From contig NC_079134.1 of the NCBI RefSeq assembly GCF_945859705.1, forward strand, positions 67,452,625 through 67,516,624: a stretch of 64,000 nt of DNA, given 5' to 3'. The position numbers were made by a program, and so were the translations under genes. This document shows, one piece after another, positions 33,061 to 43,413 of the stretch; positions within the stretch are counted from its first letter, which is position 1, and each line of letters opens with the position of its first letter. The stretch comes from Episyrphus balteatus (taxonomy: Eukaryota > Arthropoda > Insecta > Diptera > Syrphidae). The notes beneath the pieces were generated by a model. It was not told where the DNA came from. It was given only the letters and a program-made list of their open reading frames with translations, and made no database searches.

Positions 33061-33289
33061 ACTTTTTAACTTTAAAGATTTCGATGAAATTTTGAGGTCC
33101 TCTAGACATTTTGGAAGTATTTTCTCTTATATTAGTTTTGTTTTCGCAGAGAGAGATTCAACGACTTCAATAAAATTTTGAGGGATGGTTCCATGTTTTA
33201 CGCATTGTTCTTTTTCTTTTTGTTACAATAACTAAACAAAATTTTTTAGATCATGACTTTTTTGATCATGTATTGATCATTTATTCAGT

Positions 33290-33801
33290 TGGTTGTTTTT
33301 TGTTCTGAAAAACCCTGTTTTGTTGAATTCAAATTGTAATATTTTGTGATGTAACTGCAACTTAGGAAACTTTTATACTTTTTTGAAAACTACAATAACA
33401 GGGCAACTTTTTAAAATAATAAACCATTTTCACAGCTTAAAATTTTTTTTTGCGGTGTTGGTCGCAAATAAAAGTTAGAAATAGATTTTTTATAAAACTT
33501 GAAACTGTTAGTTAATTTGCAGCGAAATATGGCGTATGGAATAAAAAATATTTTGATTAATTAATTGTTCCTAATTATTGGCAATGTTTTCGTAAAAGAA
33601 TTAAAAAAAAAAAAACTAATATCAATAATGGGCGCAGGAAGCAAAATACTGTTGTCAAGTAGGGATTTTTCGAAATTTCACAAGAATTGCATTAAATTGA
33701 AACCCGTAAGGATTTGGGAGGAACAAGGTTCCAAATTCTGAGAGCCCTTTAGTTCCCCAATCAGCATATTTCGTTTGATCCATTACTTTTGGGACACCCT
33801 A
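33290..33801. mobile_element. Foldback family B, right half only
   Basis: Matches the right half of the 1077-bp elements at 53938 and 56899. It runs from the loop (gttctgaaaaaccctgttttg) to the terminus (tttgatccattacttttggg then acaccct). The left arm is missing, and divergence from the other copies is higher. Confidence 0.7.
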
Positions 33802-35450
33802 TATAAGTAAAAAAGAGAAATGAGTAAAGCATCCACTGATACTAGTTCATACTAGCTAGTTCACCCAAAAACATACTAAGTTTTCTAAACTCAGGATTTC
33901 TACGTGAACTCTAAAAAGAGGACATCACAATAGGCCCATCAGAGGCCGCAGTGATAAGGCGAATTATTCCCACCTCTCACCCTAATCTTAATCCACTGAT
34001 ACAGAATAGAACAGAGACAGGGATAAAAATAGTATTTCTTGATACTAAGCTTTGCCGACAAGGCTATACAAAAAAAAAAACTTTATATTCACCATCCAAA
34101 ACTTTCTGACCCGTAAATTAAAATTTGAACAAAAAGGGATCTCATTGCTGTAAGCATTTTCGATAATGCAGATTCCTGTAACCCTTCTATTCATTGCTGA
34201 TCGTATATTCAAACTTAAATAAACTGGATTATAAAGTGGGAATGTGGTGTTTTGTAACCCGCGAAAAAACTGGTCATTGCAAACTCAAACCCACTCCAAA
34301 AAATTGCTGTTTACATTTGATTTTTTTTTCACTCAAAGTTATAACATTTAAGGATACCGAGCAAAGCTCGGTCACCCAGGTACTGGAAATAAATAAAAGA
34401 CCATTATAATTCAGCAATTTTATTAATACATATTAAAAAAGAAGAACATTAAACAAAAAGGCGAAAGTGAACGTTCCTCGGCCAGCAATGAATTTGTTAT
34501 TTTTTGACGTAGTTGAGTCTTACTAGTATTGTGCAAAAGTTTTATCCTTGTGACGTAGGTACTTCAAAACAGTATAAAATGCATTTTTGCATTTAACAGT
34601 TTTTATTGATTGCCTCATTGATGTAATTTTAATGTTTATTTGAAGTGAAAAATATGATGGTTTGTAATTTTCCCTGAGTTTGAAGACTTTATCTTGAATA
34701 TCAAACCAATAGAACCCAAATTAGAAGCCTTTAAGAAAACAGTTACGTGTTTTTTTTTATAGTTCGGATTTTCAATTCTTTGCTGGTCTTAATCGCTTGA
34801 AAACTCTCGAACAAAATCTCGAAGTTGATTGCTTAAAAAGTTTATATTAAGAGTTCTATTGGCATGATATTCAAGATTTTACCTCATGCTCAGGTAAAAT
34901 AACAGAGAATGATACTTCATATTCAAAATAAAAATTAAATTCAATATGTCCTTCACATATTGCAAGATGCATTAACAATACTAATATTGCAATATCTTAC
35001 ATTCTTAATGCAATGCAGTGAAAAGTTCATAGTAAAATTTTTCCTTAGTTATAGTTTTTTCATTTGTAACTGCCGAGAGTCCAACTCAGAATTTTCTGCA
35101 TTTATATCCATATTTTAAAAACCTAGAACATTTTGAAAGATGCAATTCCACTCAAATGACCACGAGCAACTGACTGACAGTAAATCATCGAAAAAACTGT
35201 AAGAAATAACAGTTACTTACCTCGTTTTTCCAGCGTTGAATGTAAAAACAAATTAATATCAAGTACTTAAGGTGTTTTAATACTCAATTTCAAAATTGGC
35301 AGAAGAGAGATGTTGTTTTAGCACTCAATGCGTATTTTAACCTCGAAAGTTTATATGATTTAAATATCAAATCATGTTGGTTTTGCTCTCAACGCTAGCT
35401 CTACCTATAAGCAATACAAAACAGTTATAGATAGATAAATATTTTATTAG
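33802..35450. other. No gene; possible Helitron end inside
   Basis: AT-rich. A weak inverted pair (tcttgaatatcaaaccaata near 34692, mirrored near 34850-34880) is the only larger structure apart from the hairpin at 34356. No ORF is supported. Confidence 0.4.
34356..34384 (+). other. Helitron-like 3' terminus candidate
   Basis: accgagcaaagctcggt forms a 7-bp stem with a 3-nt loop and is followed by cacccaggtact. A short GC hairpin shortly before the end is how Helitron transposons finish, and accgagcaaagctcggt is a word I associate with insect Helitrons. The 5' end was not located. Confidence 0.42.
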
Positions 35451-35454
35451 CACA

Positions 35455-37230
35455 TTATTTTGCAGTTTTTGGAGTTGAACAATACTCGAAATGCGGTTTA
35501 ACAATGACATTATAAATATTAATTACTGTTAACATTGTTATATCTCTTCTAATTCTTTTTAAAAAACCTATCTTTTTTGAAATTTTTTTGCAAGTATATT
35601 CAATATAGCTTTCAAAATCAAGTTTGCCGTCTATCATAATCCCAAGGTATTTTATTTTATCAACTTTTTCTATTATTTGATTTTCGATTATCAGATTGCC
35701 ATTGAAATTAAAAAATGTTTTATTTGATAATATCATACATTTAGTTTTTTGAGCATTTAATTTAAGTTTATTTTGGCACAGCCATTCATAAACACTATTA
35801 AGATCTTCTTGCACGTTCTTGTGACATTCTGCAATAGTTTCCCCAGCACAGTAAATCAAAGCATCATCAGCAAACAGGGCAATTTCACAATATTTCAAGA
35901 CGCTAACAATGTCGTTAATGTAGATTATAAACATTATTTGGGTTTGAAAAATGTCCATTTACTTTAACTTTCTGAATTCTATTTTCGAGGTAAGTCTTAA
36001 ACCAGTTAAGTTCAATGTTTTTAATTTCATATTTGTTCAATTTACTTAACAGAATTGATCGATCAATTGTTTCGAAAGCATGTTTCAAGTCTAAGAAAAC
36101 ACTATAAACAAATTTTCGTTCAGAAACACTTTCTTTCCAGTTTGTGACAATAAAGTTACAGGCACTTTCACAAAAATGCGCTTTTCGAAAACCAGATTGG
36201 GAGTCAATTATTATTTTATTATTTTCAAAGAAGTTTTCAACTTGTTGAAAGGCAAGTTTTTGTAAAATTTTTTCATATAAAGGTAAACTGTTCACTGGTC
36301 GAAATTCATCACATTTTTTTGTACTTGATATTTTTTCAATGGGACACACTATTGATTCTTTCCAAGAGTCCGGGAAGACACCTTTTTCAAAAGATTTGTT
36401 TATTATTGATTGTAAAGCTAGCCCTAATAGGTCAAAGTTTTCCAAGTATATTTTAGGAGACAAGAAAGTATGATCTCTTTTATTTTTTAACTGCAAAAGC
36501 GGATATCCGTTAAAAAAACTGAATTGAATTTGAAAATATATTGTAAATCTGTTATATTATCAACATAAGGTACAACCGGAATTGAATTACTGATTTCAAT
36601 CACACTATTAACGAAAAAATCATTAAATTTATTGGCAATAACGATGTTATCTGTGAAAAGCTCCGAATTAAAATCGACACATGTTATCTTGGAATCTTCT
36701 TTTTTCAACACATATTTTTTTAAACTACGCCACATTTCTTTCTGGTCTGATGCATTATCAACTCTTTCTTTTATATATTTGCGTTTACACTGTATAATTT
36801 CTTTTTTGTAATGGTTTCTTGCAATTGTGTAGGTCTTCCAGTCTTCATCAGAGTTAGTAATCAATGCCTTAGATCGTTTGATTATCTTATTTTTCTTTAA
36901 GTTATGCAAATAATTATTAAACCACGAATTTTCGGTAGATTTAGCTATAACTTCTTTTGTAAATTTTTCAGTTACAGCACTTAATTTGTTAACAAACATA
37001 CTTGCTGCAACATTAATGTCAACAACGCTTTCATTTGCTACACTCATAATTTGATTATTAAAAAGTTCCCGGTTGAAGTTATTTTTGTTATATTTGAACG
37101 TTTTTATTTTATGAGGATTGCTTTTCACTTTCATATTGTTTTGTGATGTTAATTTAATATTTATTGTCTCATGATCACTTATTTTCAGTTCTTTGATTGT
37201 TTTAGCTTCTAAAGTTTTGTTGTTATAAAA
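35455..37230 (-). pseudogene. CR1/Jockey-like LINE fragment, RT with internal deletion
   Basis: The minus strand begins in the last part of the endonuclease (KISDHETINI, near 37190). It continues through the linker (37134-36490: WFNNYLHNLKKNK, MWRSLKKYV) into RT (36496-35915: FPDSWKESIVCPI, SGFRKAHFCESACNFI, FSVFLDLKHAF-type block). It ends with IALFADDALIY (near 35880), YLGIMIDGKLDF and KPHFEYCS at 35470. The frame shifts near 36490. Near 35940 about 20 residues are gone, including the PQGS motif that normally precedes the palm. Both termini of the element are missing. It lies between two inverted segments (32139-32167 and 37249-37278) of the surrounding repeat. Confidence 0.85.
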
Positions 37231-37248
37231 GTGGTTTCAAAAAATTTG

Positions 37249-37632
37249 TCACTTATGTTGTTTTAACAATCACCGATTCAGTTAGAATCCATGGTCGGCG
37301 AGCACCCCAAACATAGTATAAGAAAAATTCTCAGGTAAGTTTTCAGGTGTTATCAATGAAAAAAGTTGATCAATTCAGGGTTAATCCAATACTGTATCAC
37401 TTTATTGTATCTTTATTTAAATCTGAATGTTTAAAAAATAATTAACAAATTAGAGCCAGACATTACTTATTTTCTCAAGAATAAAATGTATATAATTACG
37501 TAGTGCTAGGACATACTATTAGTGTATGGATACTGGCTACCTTTTGCCGACGGCCATTTTACCGGTAACAGGTGCTAAAGGTACGAAAAATACGTACTTA
37601 CTTCACTTATTTTCTCAAGATTCATTTTTATA
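37249..37632. repeat. Inverted partner of 31220-32167 and of 55530-55960
   Basis: 37249-37480 is the reverse complement of 31220-31291 plus 32029-32167 (words gttgttttaacaatcaccga, tactgtatcactttattg, taaatctgaatgtttaaa). 37465-37632 is the reverse complement of 55530-55640 plus 55902-55960 (ttattttctcaagaataaaa, tacgtagtgctaggacatac, accggtaacaggtgctaaag). Neither of the two MITEs that interrupt those partners is present here. Confidence 0.75.
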
Positions 37633-38384
37633 CAGGGTGTCCCAAAATTTAACGTCAAAACGAAAACGGTAGATAGGGTAGGTGGTGACAGTTATCAGAA
37701 AAATAATAAAAAAATCGCAGCCATATATTTTGTGAGTTATGGGCATTTGAAAAAAAAGTCGAAAAAATGGTCACCCTGTGACGGTTTTTCATGTGCCGTG
37801 ACTACAAATCTTAATTTTTCTCAGTTTTTTCTTTTGTTACAGAACCTTGAATAACCCTGCTACCAAATGCATTCAAAAATTTTAAAGATATATTATTACT
37901 TATATTATTAATATTACTTTTTTACCCAACTAAGTACTAAAAAATTTTACATGACTCTAATTCAATGAACCGTAGTGTAAAAAAAATGCACAACGATGTT
38001 TCGGCAAGTTACCTTAAAAGTTGTTGTGTTCAATTCTCTTTTCAAAATGGTATAACATTGTTGAGAATATTTCATAAATAACCGAGAAAAAATTTATTTT
38101 CTTAAGAAACCGACTTTTTTATTAGGTAATTTTTCCATATTATTTAAGTTTTTGTATTCTGAAAGGGTACAAAACTTAACAAAAGAAAAAACTGAGAAAA
38201 ATTAAGATTTGTAGTCACGGCACATGAAAAACCGTCACGGGGTGACCATTTTTTCGACTTTTTTTTCAAATGCCCATAACTCACAAAATATATAACTGCG
38301 ATTTTTTTAATTATTTTTCTGATAACTGTCACCACCTACCCTATCTACCGTTTTCGTTCCGACGTTAACTTTTGGGACACCCTG
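37633..38384. mobile_element. TIR element family A, 752 bp
   Basis: Ends cagggtgtcccaaaatttaa and the mirror of cagggtgtcccaaaagttaa, with TA at both sides (37631-37632 and 38385-38386). The arms are about 230 bp (cggtagatagggtaggtgg, ttgtgagttatgggcatttg). The loop matches 23515-23730. CAGGGTGTCCC ends next to TA suggest a mariner-type transposase acting in trans; none is encoded. Confidence 0.78.
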
Positions 38385-38596
38385 TATATGATACTCAGGG
38401 AACTAATTCAAAAAAATTTTGTAAGCTGCAAGACCATCGGATGGGCCTGTAACCTTGCCAGACACGCACAAATGCTAAGTATGTGTATGCTGATACACAT
38501 ACTGAGCATTTGTGCGTGTCTGGAAAGGTTACAGGCCCATCCGATGGTCTTGCAGCTTACAAAATTTTTTTGAATTAGTTCCCTGAGTATCATATA
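38385..38596. repeat. 212-bp near-perfect palindrome between two family A ends
   Basis: tatatgatactcagggaact at the left is mirrored at the right. The arms of about 100 bp pair almost base for base (gtaagctgcaagaccatcgg, gggcctgtaacc), meeting at gtatgtgtatgctgatacac. Both strands therefore give the same 61-residue ORF (ILRELIQKNFVSCKTIGWAC), which is a mirror effect. One arm recurs at 55446-55530. Confidence 0.88.
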
Positions 38597-38796
38597 CAGG
38601 GTGTCCCAAAAGTTAACGTCGGAACGAAAACGGTAGATAGGGTAGGTGGTGACAGTTATCAGAAAAATAATTAAAAAAATCGCAGTTATATATTTTGTGA
38701 GTTATGGGCATTTGAAAAAAAAGTCGAAAAAATGGTCACCCCGTGACGGTTTTTCATGTGCCGTGACTACAAATCTTAATTTTTCTCAGTTTTTGT
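38597..38796. mobile_element. Family A element, one arm only
   Basis: The arm of the 37633-38384 element is repeated (cagggtgtcccaaaagttaa to atcttaatttttctcagttt), and the match stops abruptly at about 38796. Together with the palindrome before it, the layout is arm, loop, arm, palindrome, arm. Confidence 0.75.
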
Positions 38797-39435
38797 AAAG
38801 TGTGAGTATGTTTGTAAAGGAGTTTTATAACAAAACTTCGTTAGATTTGCTATTAATAATCTAATGGGTCTTCGGTAGTATTGAAGTAAAATGTTTACGC
38901 TTAATTATACCAATAATTACCACATTATTAAAAATATATACCTACCCTTAAACTCATAATGAAAAAATCGTTGTTAAGTTAAAAAGGTTAAAAAAGCTTA
39001 CAAAAATTTTTTGAATTATCATACATAAAAATGAAGCTTGAGAAAATAAGTAAAGTTAAACTATTTTTTTTTTTCAAAGCTTTAAGGTGTCTGGCAAAAA
39101 AAATGGTTGTCGGAATGGGTCTGGCAGTATTAGTTACACGATTTTTTTCTTGTCTGAGTGCAACCTACATGCCTAGGTTTTTGTTACATCTAATGCAAAT
39201 TACCCTGTACTAGAACCTTTTTCCTATATGAAAAGATTGCAACCTTTTTGAAGTTTTTTTCCTACAAATCAAAAACGGTCTGTTAAATCGAAAAACCGTT
39301 ACTGTAATAACTGAAGGTAATACAAAGAACTACAACTTTAACTTCAAATTAATTTTCAAAAAAGCTCAAATAAAAGAGATGACGAAAATATGGTTTAAAA
39401 AAAAAACACCCTAACTCTTAAACCGAAGGTATAAT
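38797..39435. other. No gene; start of LINE region unclear
   Basis: AT-rich. Around 38997-39050 a segment (agcttacaaaaattttttga and atgaagcttgagaaaataag) resembles the repeat at 55490-55550. No ORF is supported; the 60-residue frame at 39031-39213 is low-complexity. Confidence 0.4.
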
Positions 39436-40008
39436 CGAAAAAAGGAATTTAACATTTCTAAAGAACTTTCTACATCAAATCAATGTAATTCCTCATCTGT
39501 ATCTGCTAATACTACTTCAACAACTACTACTTTCTCGTTATCAACTCAATCTAATACAAATACTCCTCACCATGAGCAACCTGTTGACCTAGATGCTCCT
39601 AAGGAATTTGTTACATCAAATGAATGTAATTCCTTATCATCTTGCTTAGCTGCTACAAACACCACCTCAACAATTAATCCTCCTTCGGCATTGATTGACA
39701 AGCATCCTATTAATATGATTACTTCTCCAGTCCACACATCTCCTCTTACGGCTTCTACAACTGTCAGAAACTTTGTATCACCGTTTGAGTCAGGTTTAAA
39801 AATAGTTGAAGGACACAAAACTCTTTTTATTTCTAAACTTACTCCATCTACGAATGCCCTTGATGTGAAATGTCATATTAAATCTAAGATTGGAACACTG
39901 AATTCTATAGTCGTCGATATACTCCATCGCAATTATTCTAAATATTCATCGTTTAAAATTAAACTTCCAGACTCAGTTTTCTACCTTCTAAACTCCAGTT
40001 CGTTTTAG
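39436..40008 (+). pseudogene. LINE ORF1 fragment (plus-strand LINE)
   Basis: The frame is open from about 39436, first a Ser/Thr-rich stretch (ANTTSTTTTFSLSTQSN; the words TSNQCNSS and TSNECNSL show an internal repeat). From residue about 120 it becomes the ORF1 C-terminal domain: KTLFISKLTPSTNALDVKC, then KYSSFKIKLPDSVFYLL. It stops at TAG 40006-40008, and the same frame continues with PNGIVMHEY, which suggests that a Trp codon mutated. ORF1 proteins bind the LINE RNA. The zinc-finger or PHD part expected upstream was not found. Confidence 0.7.
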
Positions 40009-40176
40009 CCTAATGGAATAGTCATGCATGAGTATCAAAATAGAAGGTTCAATTATAACTCTCACCATTTTCAAAATCGTTTGATAATGCGCCTCAACCA
40101 AAGCAGCTACAAAAACTACTGATTTACTATCAGAATGTAAACGGCCTCCGGACAAAGACCAACAAGGTCTATACTA

Positions 40177-41226
40177 ATGTTTAATGTAAATAATATTCCC
40201 CATGATGTTCTCATACTAACAGAAACATGGCTGAATTCATTTTTTGCTGACACTGAATTATTTGATTCCAATTTTCAAATTTTTCGTCGTGATCGTCATA
40301 ACCACCCCAATATAGTAACTGTTGGAGGAGGTTTGTTAATAGCCGTACGCAATAATTTGTTTTGTAATCTCGTCGATGATTTTTTGGACTCCAACCTCGA
40401 AATAATTTATGTAAAAATATCAACTTCGTCTGGTCATTTATATGTCGTTGCTTGCTATATACCGTCTTCTTCTAGGAGTGATGTCTACAACAAAATTATT
40501 GATTACTTAGAATCTATAAATGAAAAAATTGAACCTGCAGATGAAATTTTTGTTATTGGCGACTTTAATTTGCCAAATCTTGAATGGGCTATATCATCGG
40601 AACATGAATCTTATCATGCCGTCAATGCATCGAGCAACAACGATGGAATGACTTCATTTGGACTTAATCAATTAAACAATATCAAAAACCGATTTGGTAA
40701 AATTTTAGACCTTGTATACTTTTCTGGCCTTAACAATTCTGATGGAACTACATTACTCGCCGATACGAAGCTCATCGATGAAGATCGACATCATCCTGCA
40801 TTATCTATTTCGTTAAACTTAAATATTATTAATGTAAGTTATCATTGTAAGAATATGCATGAATTCAACTTTAATAAATGTAATTTTTTCGAACTCTACC
40901 GCTTATTGGATGATATTATGTGGAACATCTTGTTTTTGAATGTTAGTTTTGATGAAATGGTCTTTCGTTTTTATAAAATCTTGTTTGATTGTTTTTTAGA
41001 GACCATTCCGTTACGAAAAATTAGAAATTTAAGTAATACTCCACCGTGGTTTGATCAACATATTAAAATTCTTAAAAATAAAAGAAACAAAGCGTGGGTG
41101 AAGTTAAATCGATCCTGGAGTATTGAAGCTCAAAATGAATATACTAGACTTAAAGATGAATTTATTAACTACTCCAATTTTCTTTATTCGGATTTTATAC
41201 TTAGAACTGAAGATGATCTTAAATCG
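40177..41226 (+). CDS. LINE ORF2 N-terminus: AP-type endonuclease, cut by BEL insertion
   Basis: Open frame starting MFNVNNIPHDVLILTETWLN. The endonuclease motifs are TETWL (residue about 15), GGGLLIAVR (about 50), YIPSS (about 94) and GDFNLPNLEW (about 127), then DLVYFSG and a DRHHPALSI block (about 208) in place of the usual SDHxxL. A linker follows with PPWFDQHIKILKNKRNKAW. The LINE codons end at 41226. The frame continues to 41283 only because LTR sequence happens to be open (YWLNQILFEGEKKTSSDF). The protein resumes at 50162. It would nick target DNA during retrotransposition. Confidence 0.85.
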
Positions 41227-41619
41227 TATTGGCTTAACCAAATATTGTTTGAAGGCGAAAAAAAAACAAGTTCCGATTTTTAAGTAATTCATTTATGAAC
41301 AAAGAACTTTTATTTCCTGGAAAATTCAATTTATACAGTTTTGTTTAAATATAATAAGTTTTTTTTTGTTTTTAACTTACATTTTAGTTTTTTTTTTTTT
41401 GTTATATAATTTGTTCTTTTAATTTTATTATTTTATTAGCCTTTTTTTTTTACAATAACTTTTCTAATTGCAATTTGGAATCAAAATGGCAGATTTTTGC
41501 CGCGTGTTTGAAGGCCAAGCTACAAGTCATTTCAAGAATGAGATGGCTATATTTTTGCAAATATTGCTCCCACTCTTGAAATGACTTGTAGCTTGTACGG
41601 TGGCCAAGTTCGCTTAACA
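41227..41619 (-). repeat. BEL/Pao 3' LTR, 393 bp
   Basis: On the minus strand it starts TGTTAAGCGAACTTGG and ends GGTTAAGCCAATA. It is near-identical to the LTR at 49767-50161, with a handful of substitutions and homopolymer differences. An inverted word (acaagtcatttcaagaatga with its mirror at about 41567-41592) makes a local hairpin inside the LTR. Confidence 0.92.
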
Positions 41620-43335
41620 CTCCCCCCCGGTAACTGGGTCAGCATCCAGCTTACCAATTCCTTCGAACTTGTGAACATCAAGGACTGCAAGTTTTACGAC
41701 TGGGCGAGTATAAATGCCGGTTTGAGTCTGCACGATTGCGCTCCGTATCGTCCCATCTTTGCCAGGCATTACCTGGAGAACTTTACCTTTAGGCCAAGAT
41801 TTTCTCGGATTGGTTTGGTCAACGATTACTACGATATCGCCTATTTGCAAAGATTTCTGCGGCGAAAACCATTTAGTTCGCCGGGTTAAGTCAGGCAAAT
41901 ATTCGCGCACCCACCTTCGCCAAAAGGTTTGTGCATATTTTTCAGCAGCTAACCAATTTTTTTTAATAGCTGCTCCGTCATCTACAAAAGGTTAATACAA
42001 ATTTTCTTGGTTTGCATAACCAACCAACAAATGATTAGGGGTCAGTGCCTCACAACTCTCACTATCTATGGGTACGTAGCTTAAGGGTCTTGAATTCACA
42101 ATACTTTCAATTTCTGTCATCATACTCATCAGTAATTCGTCAGAGGGGTTTCGGGTTGGACATATTTCTACGAGTGTTTGTTTAACGGATCTTACCATAC
42201 GTTCCCAACATCCACCCATATGGGGGGCTGCTGGAGGAATGAAGTTCCATTTCAAGTCAAGTTCGAATTCTAGCTAGTACGTGTTCGTTCAAATCATGTA
42301 TGGCTTGCTGTAGCTCTTTACTTGCGCCTCGAAAATTTGTACCATTGTCTGAGTACACTTCTTTAGGCATACCTCGTCTGGAAATTAATCTCTTGAAGCC
42401 CAAAATGCAAGAATCACTAGAAAGACTGTAAACTATCTCGATGTGGATTGCACGTAGGGTCAAACATGTTAATAGCATACCCCATCTTTTTTCAAGACGC
42501 CTACCGACTTTGACGTAGAGCGGCCCGAAGTAATCCACTCCGGTGTAAGAGAAGGGTCTTTGAAATGGTTGAAGACGAGCATAAGGTAGGCTGGCCATGC
42601 GAGGAGGCAACGGTTTGGTTCTGTTGTTTTTGCAGTGTTGACATTGTTGCTGGACTTTCCTCAAAATGCGTCTCAAGTTTGGGATGTAATAATCTCGCCG
42701 AAGTTCGTTAACGACTGTCTCGTTGAAGAGGTGATCAAATCTGAGGTGGCATTCATTACTAAATGAGTGATTTTGTGGTCTTTGGGTAAAATGATTGGTC
42801 GTTTGGTTTCAAATGGAACATTGCTTATTTCATCGATTCGTCCGGAGATTCGAATTATTTGATTTTCGTCAAGATAGGGTGAAAGCTTATATAAAGAACT
42901 GGCTTTGTTGATGCTAGCCTCACTCCCAGAAACTACCCCAGTAACAAGAGCTTCATATTCGAAGGGAAAGCCTTCCCTTTGACATATTCGAAAGAGATAA
43001 TTTTTTGCAGCTTCTTTTTCATCCAGTTGGGATTCGTTTATTTCATATAGAACATTTGGTTTTCGCCATTTTTTAACGAAGAGTCTGACGAATCGATAGA
43101 CATAGATCATTGTTTTGAGGAGACTTTTCCATCTTGAGAACCGGTAGACATCTATTACGAGCGAAGAAGTTGTAGTTTGATACATTAAGCACTCTTTAAT
43201 TTCGTCTGGTTTTTGACATTTTTTTACAAAGAGCTTGATGAAGTGGTAGACGTACATTATTGGTTTGAGGAAACTTGTCCATCCTGAACATTGATTGGAA
43301 TCCAAAACAAGTGGGCTTGTAGTTGTGCAATGCAT
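41614..43335 (-). pseudogene. BEL/Pao pol C-terminal part: spacer, integrase, DUF5641
   Basis: Continues the RT frame after a single TAG at 43414-43416. First comes a spacer with an internal duplication (43240-43335 against 43060-43150; LFVKKCQKP and LFVKKWRKP). Then the integrase zinc-binding region (around 42745, where the frame shifts), QCQHCKNN, the first acidic residue in YTGVDYFGPL, and the second in YSDNGTNF. The frame shifts back near 42257. AAPHMGGCWERMVRS carries the third acidic residue. An in-frame TAA at 41992-41994 follows, then the C-terminal DUF5641 domain (GDIVVIVDQTNPRKSWPKG). The enzyme inserts element DNA into the genome. Two shifts and two stops disable it. Confidence 0.88.
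41620..41630 (-). promoter_or_regulatory. Polypurine tract of the BEL/Pao element
   Basis: On the minus strand ccgggggggag directly precedes the 3' LTR. It primes plus-strand DNA synthesis. The same bases encode the last residues of the integrase frame (GGEC), whose stop codon TAA lies in the first six bases of the LTR. Confidence 0.85.
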
Positions 43336-43413
43336 GAAACATTCTTTAATTTCTTCCGCACCTTCATTATCCGGAGATAAAACTGGATGTTCTATTTCAA
43401 GAGGAAGAGGGTT

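Noticed and set aside
32867..33061. 64-aa ORF in the satellite
   Set aside because: An open frame produced by the ~130-bp repeat unit and broken in neighbouring units.
41227..41283. LINE ORF2 ending naturally in KTSSDF
   Set aside because: These codons are LTR sequence. The same DNA occurs at 49767, and the true LINE continuation is at 50162.
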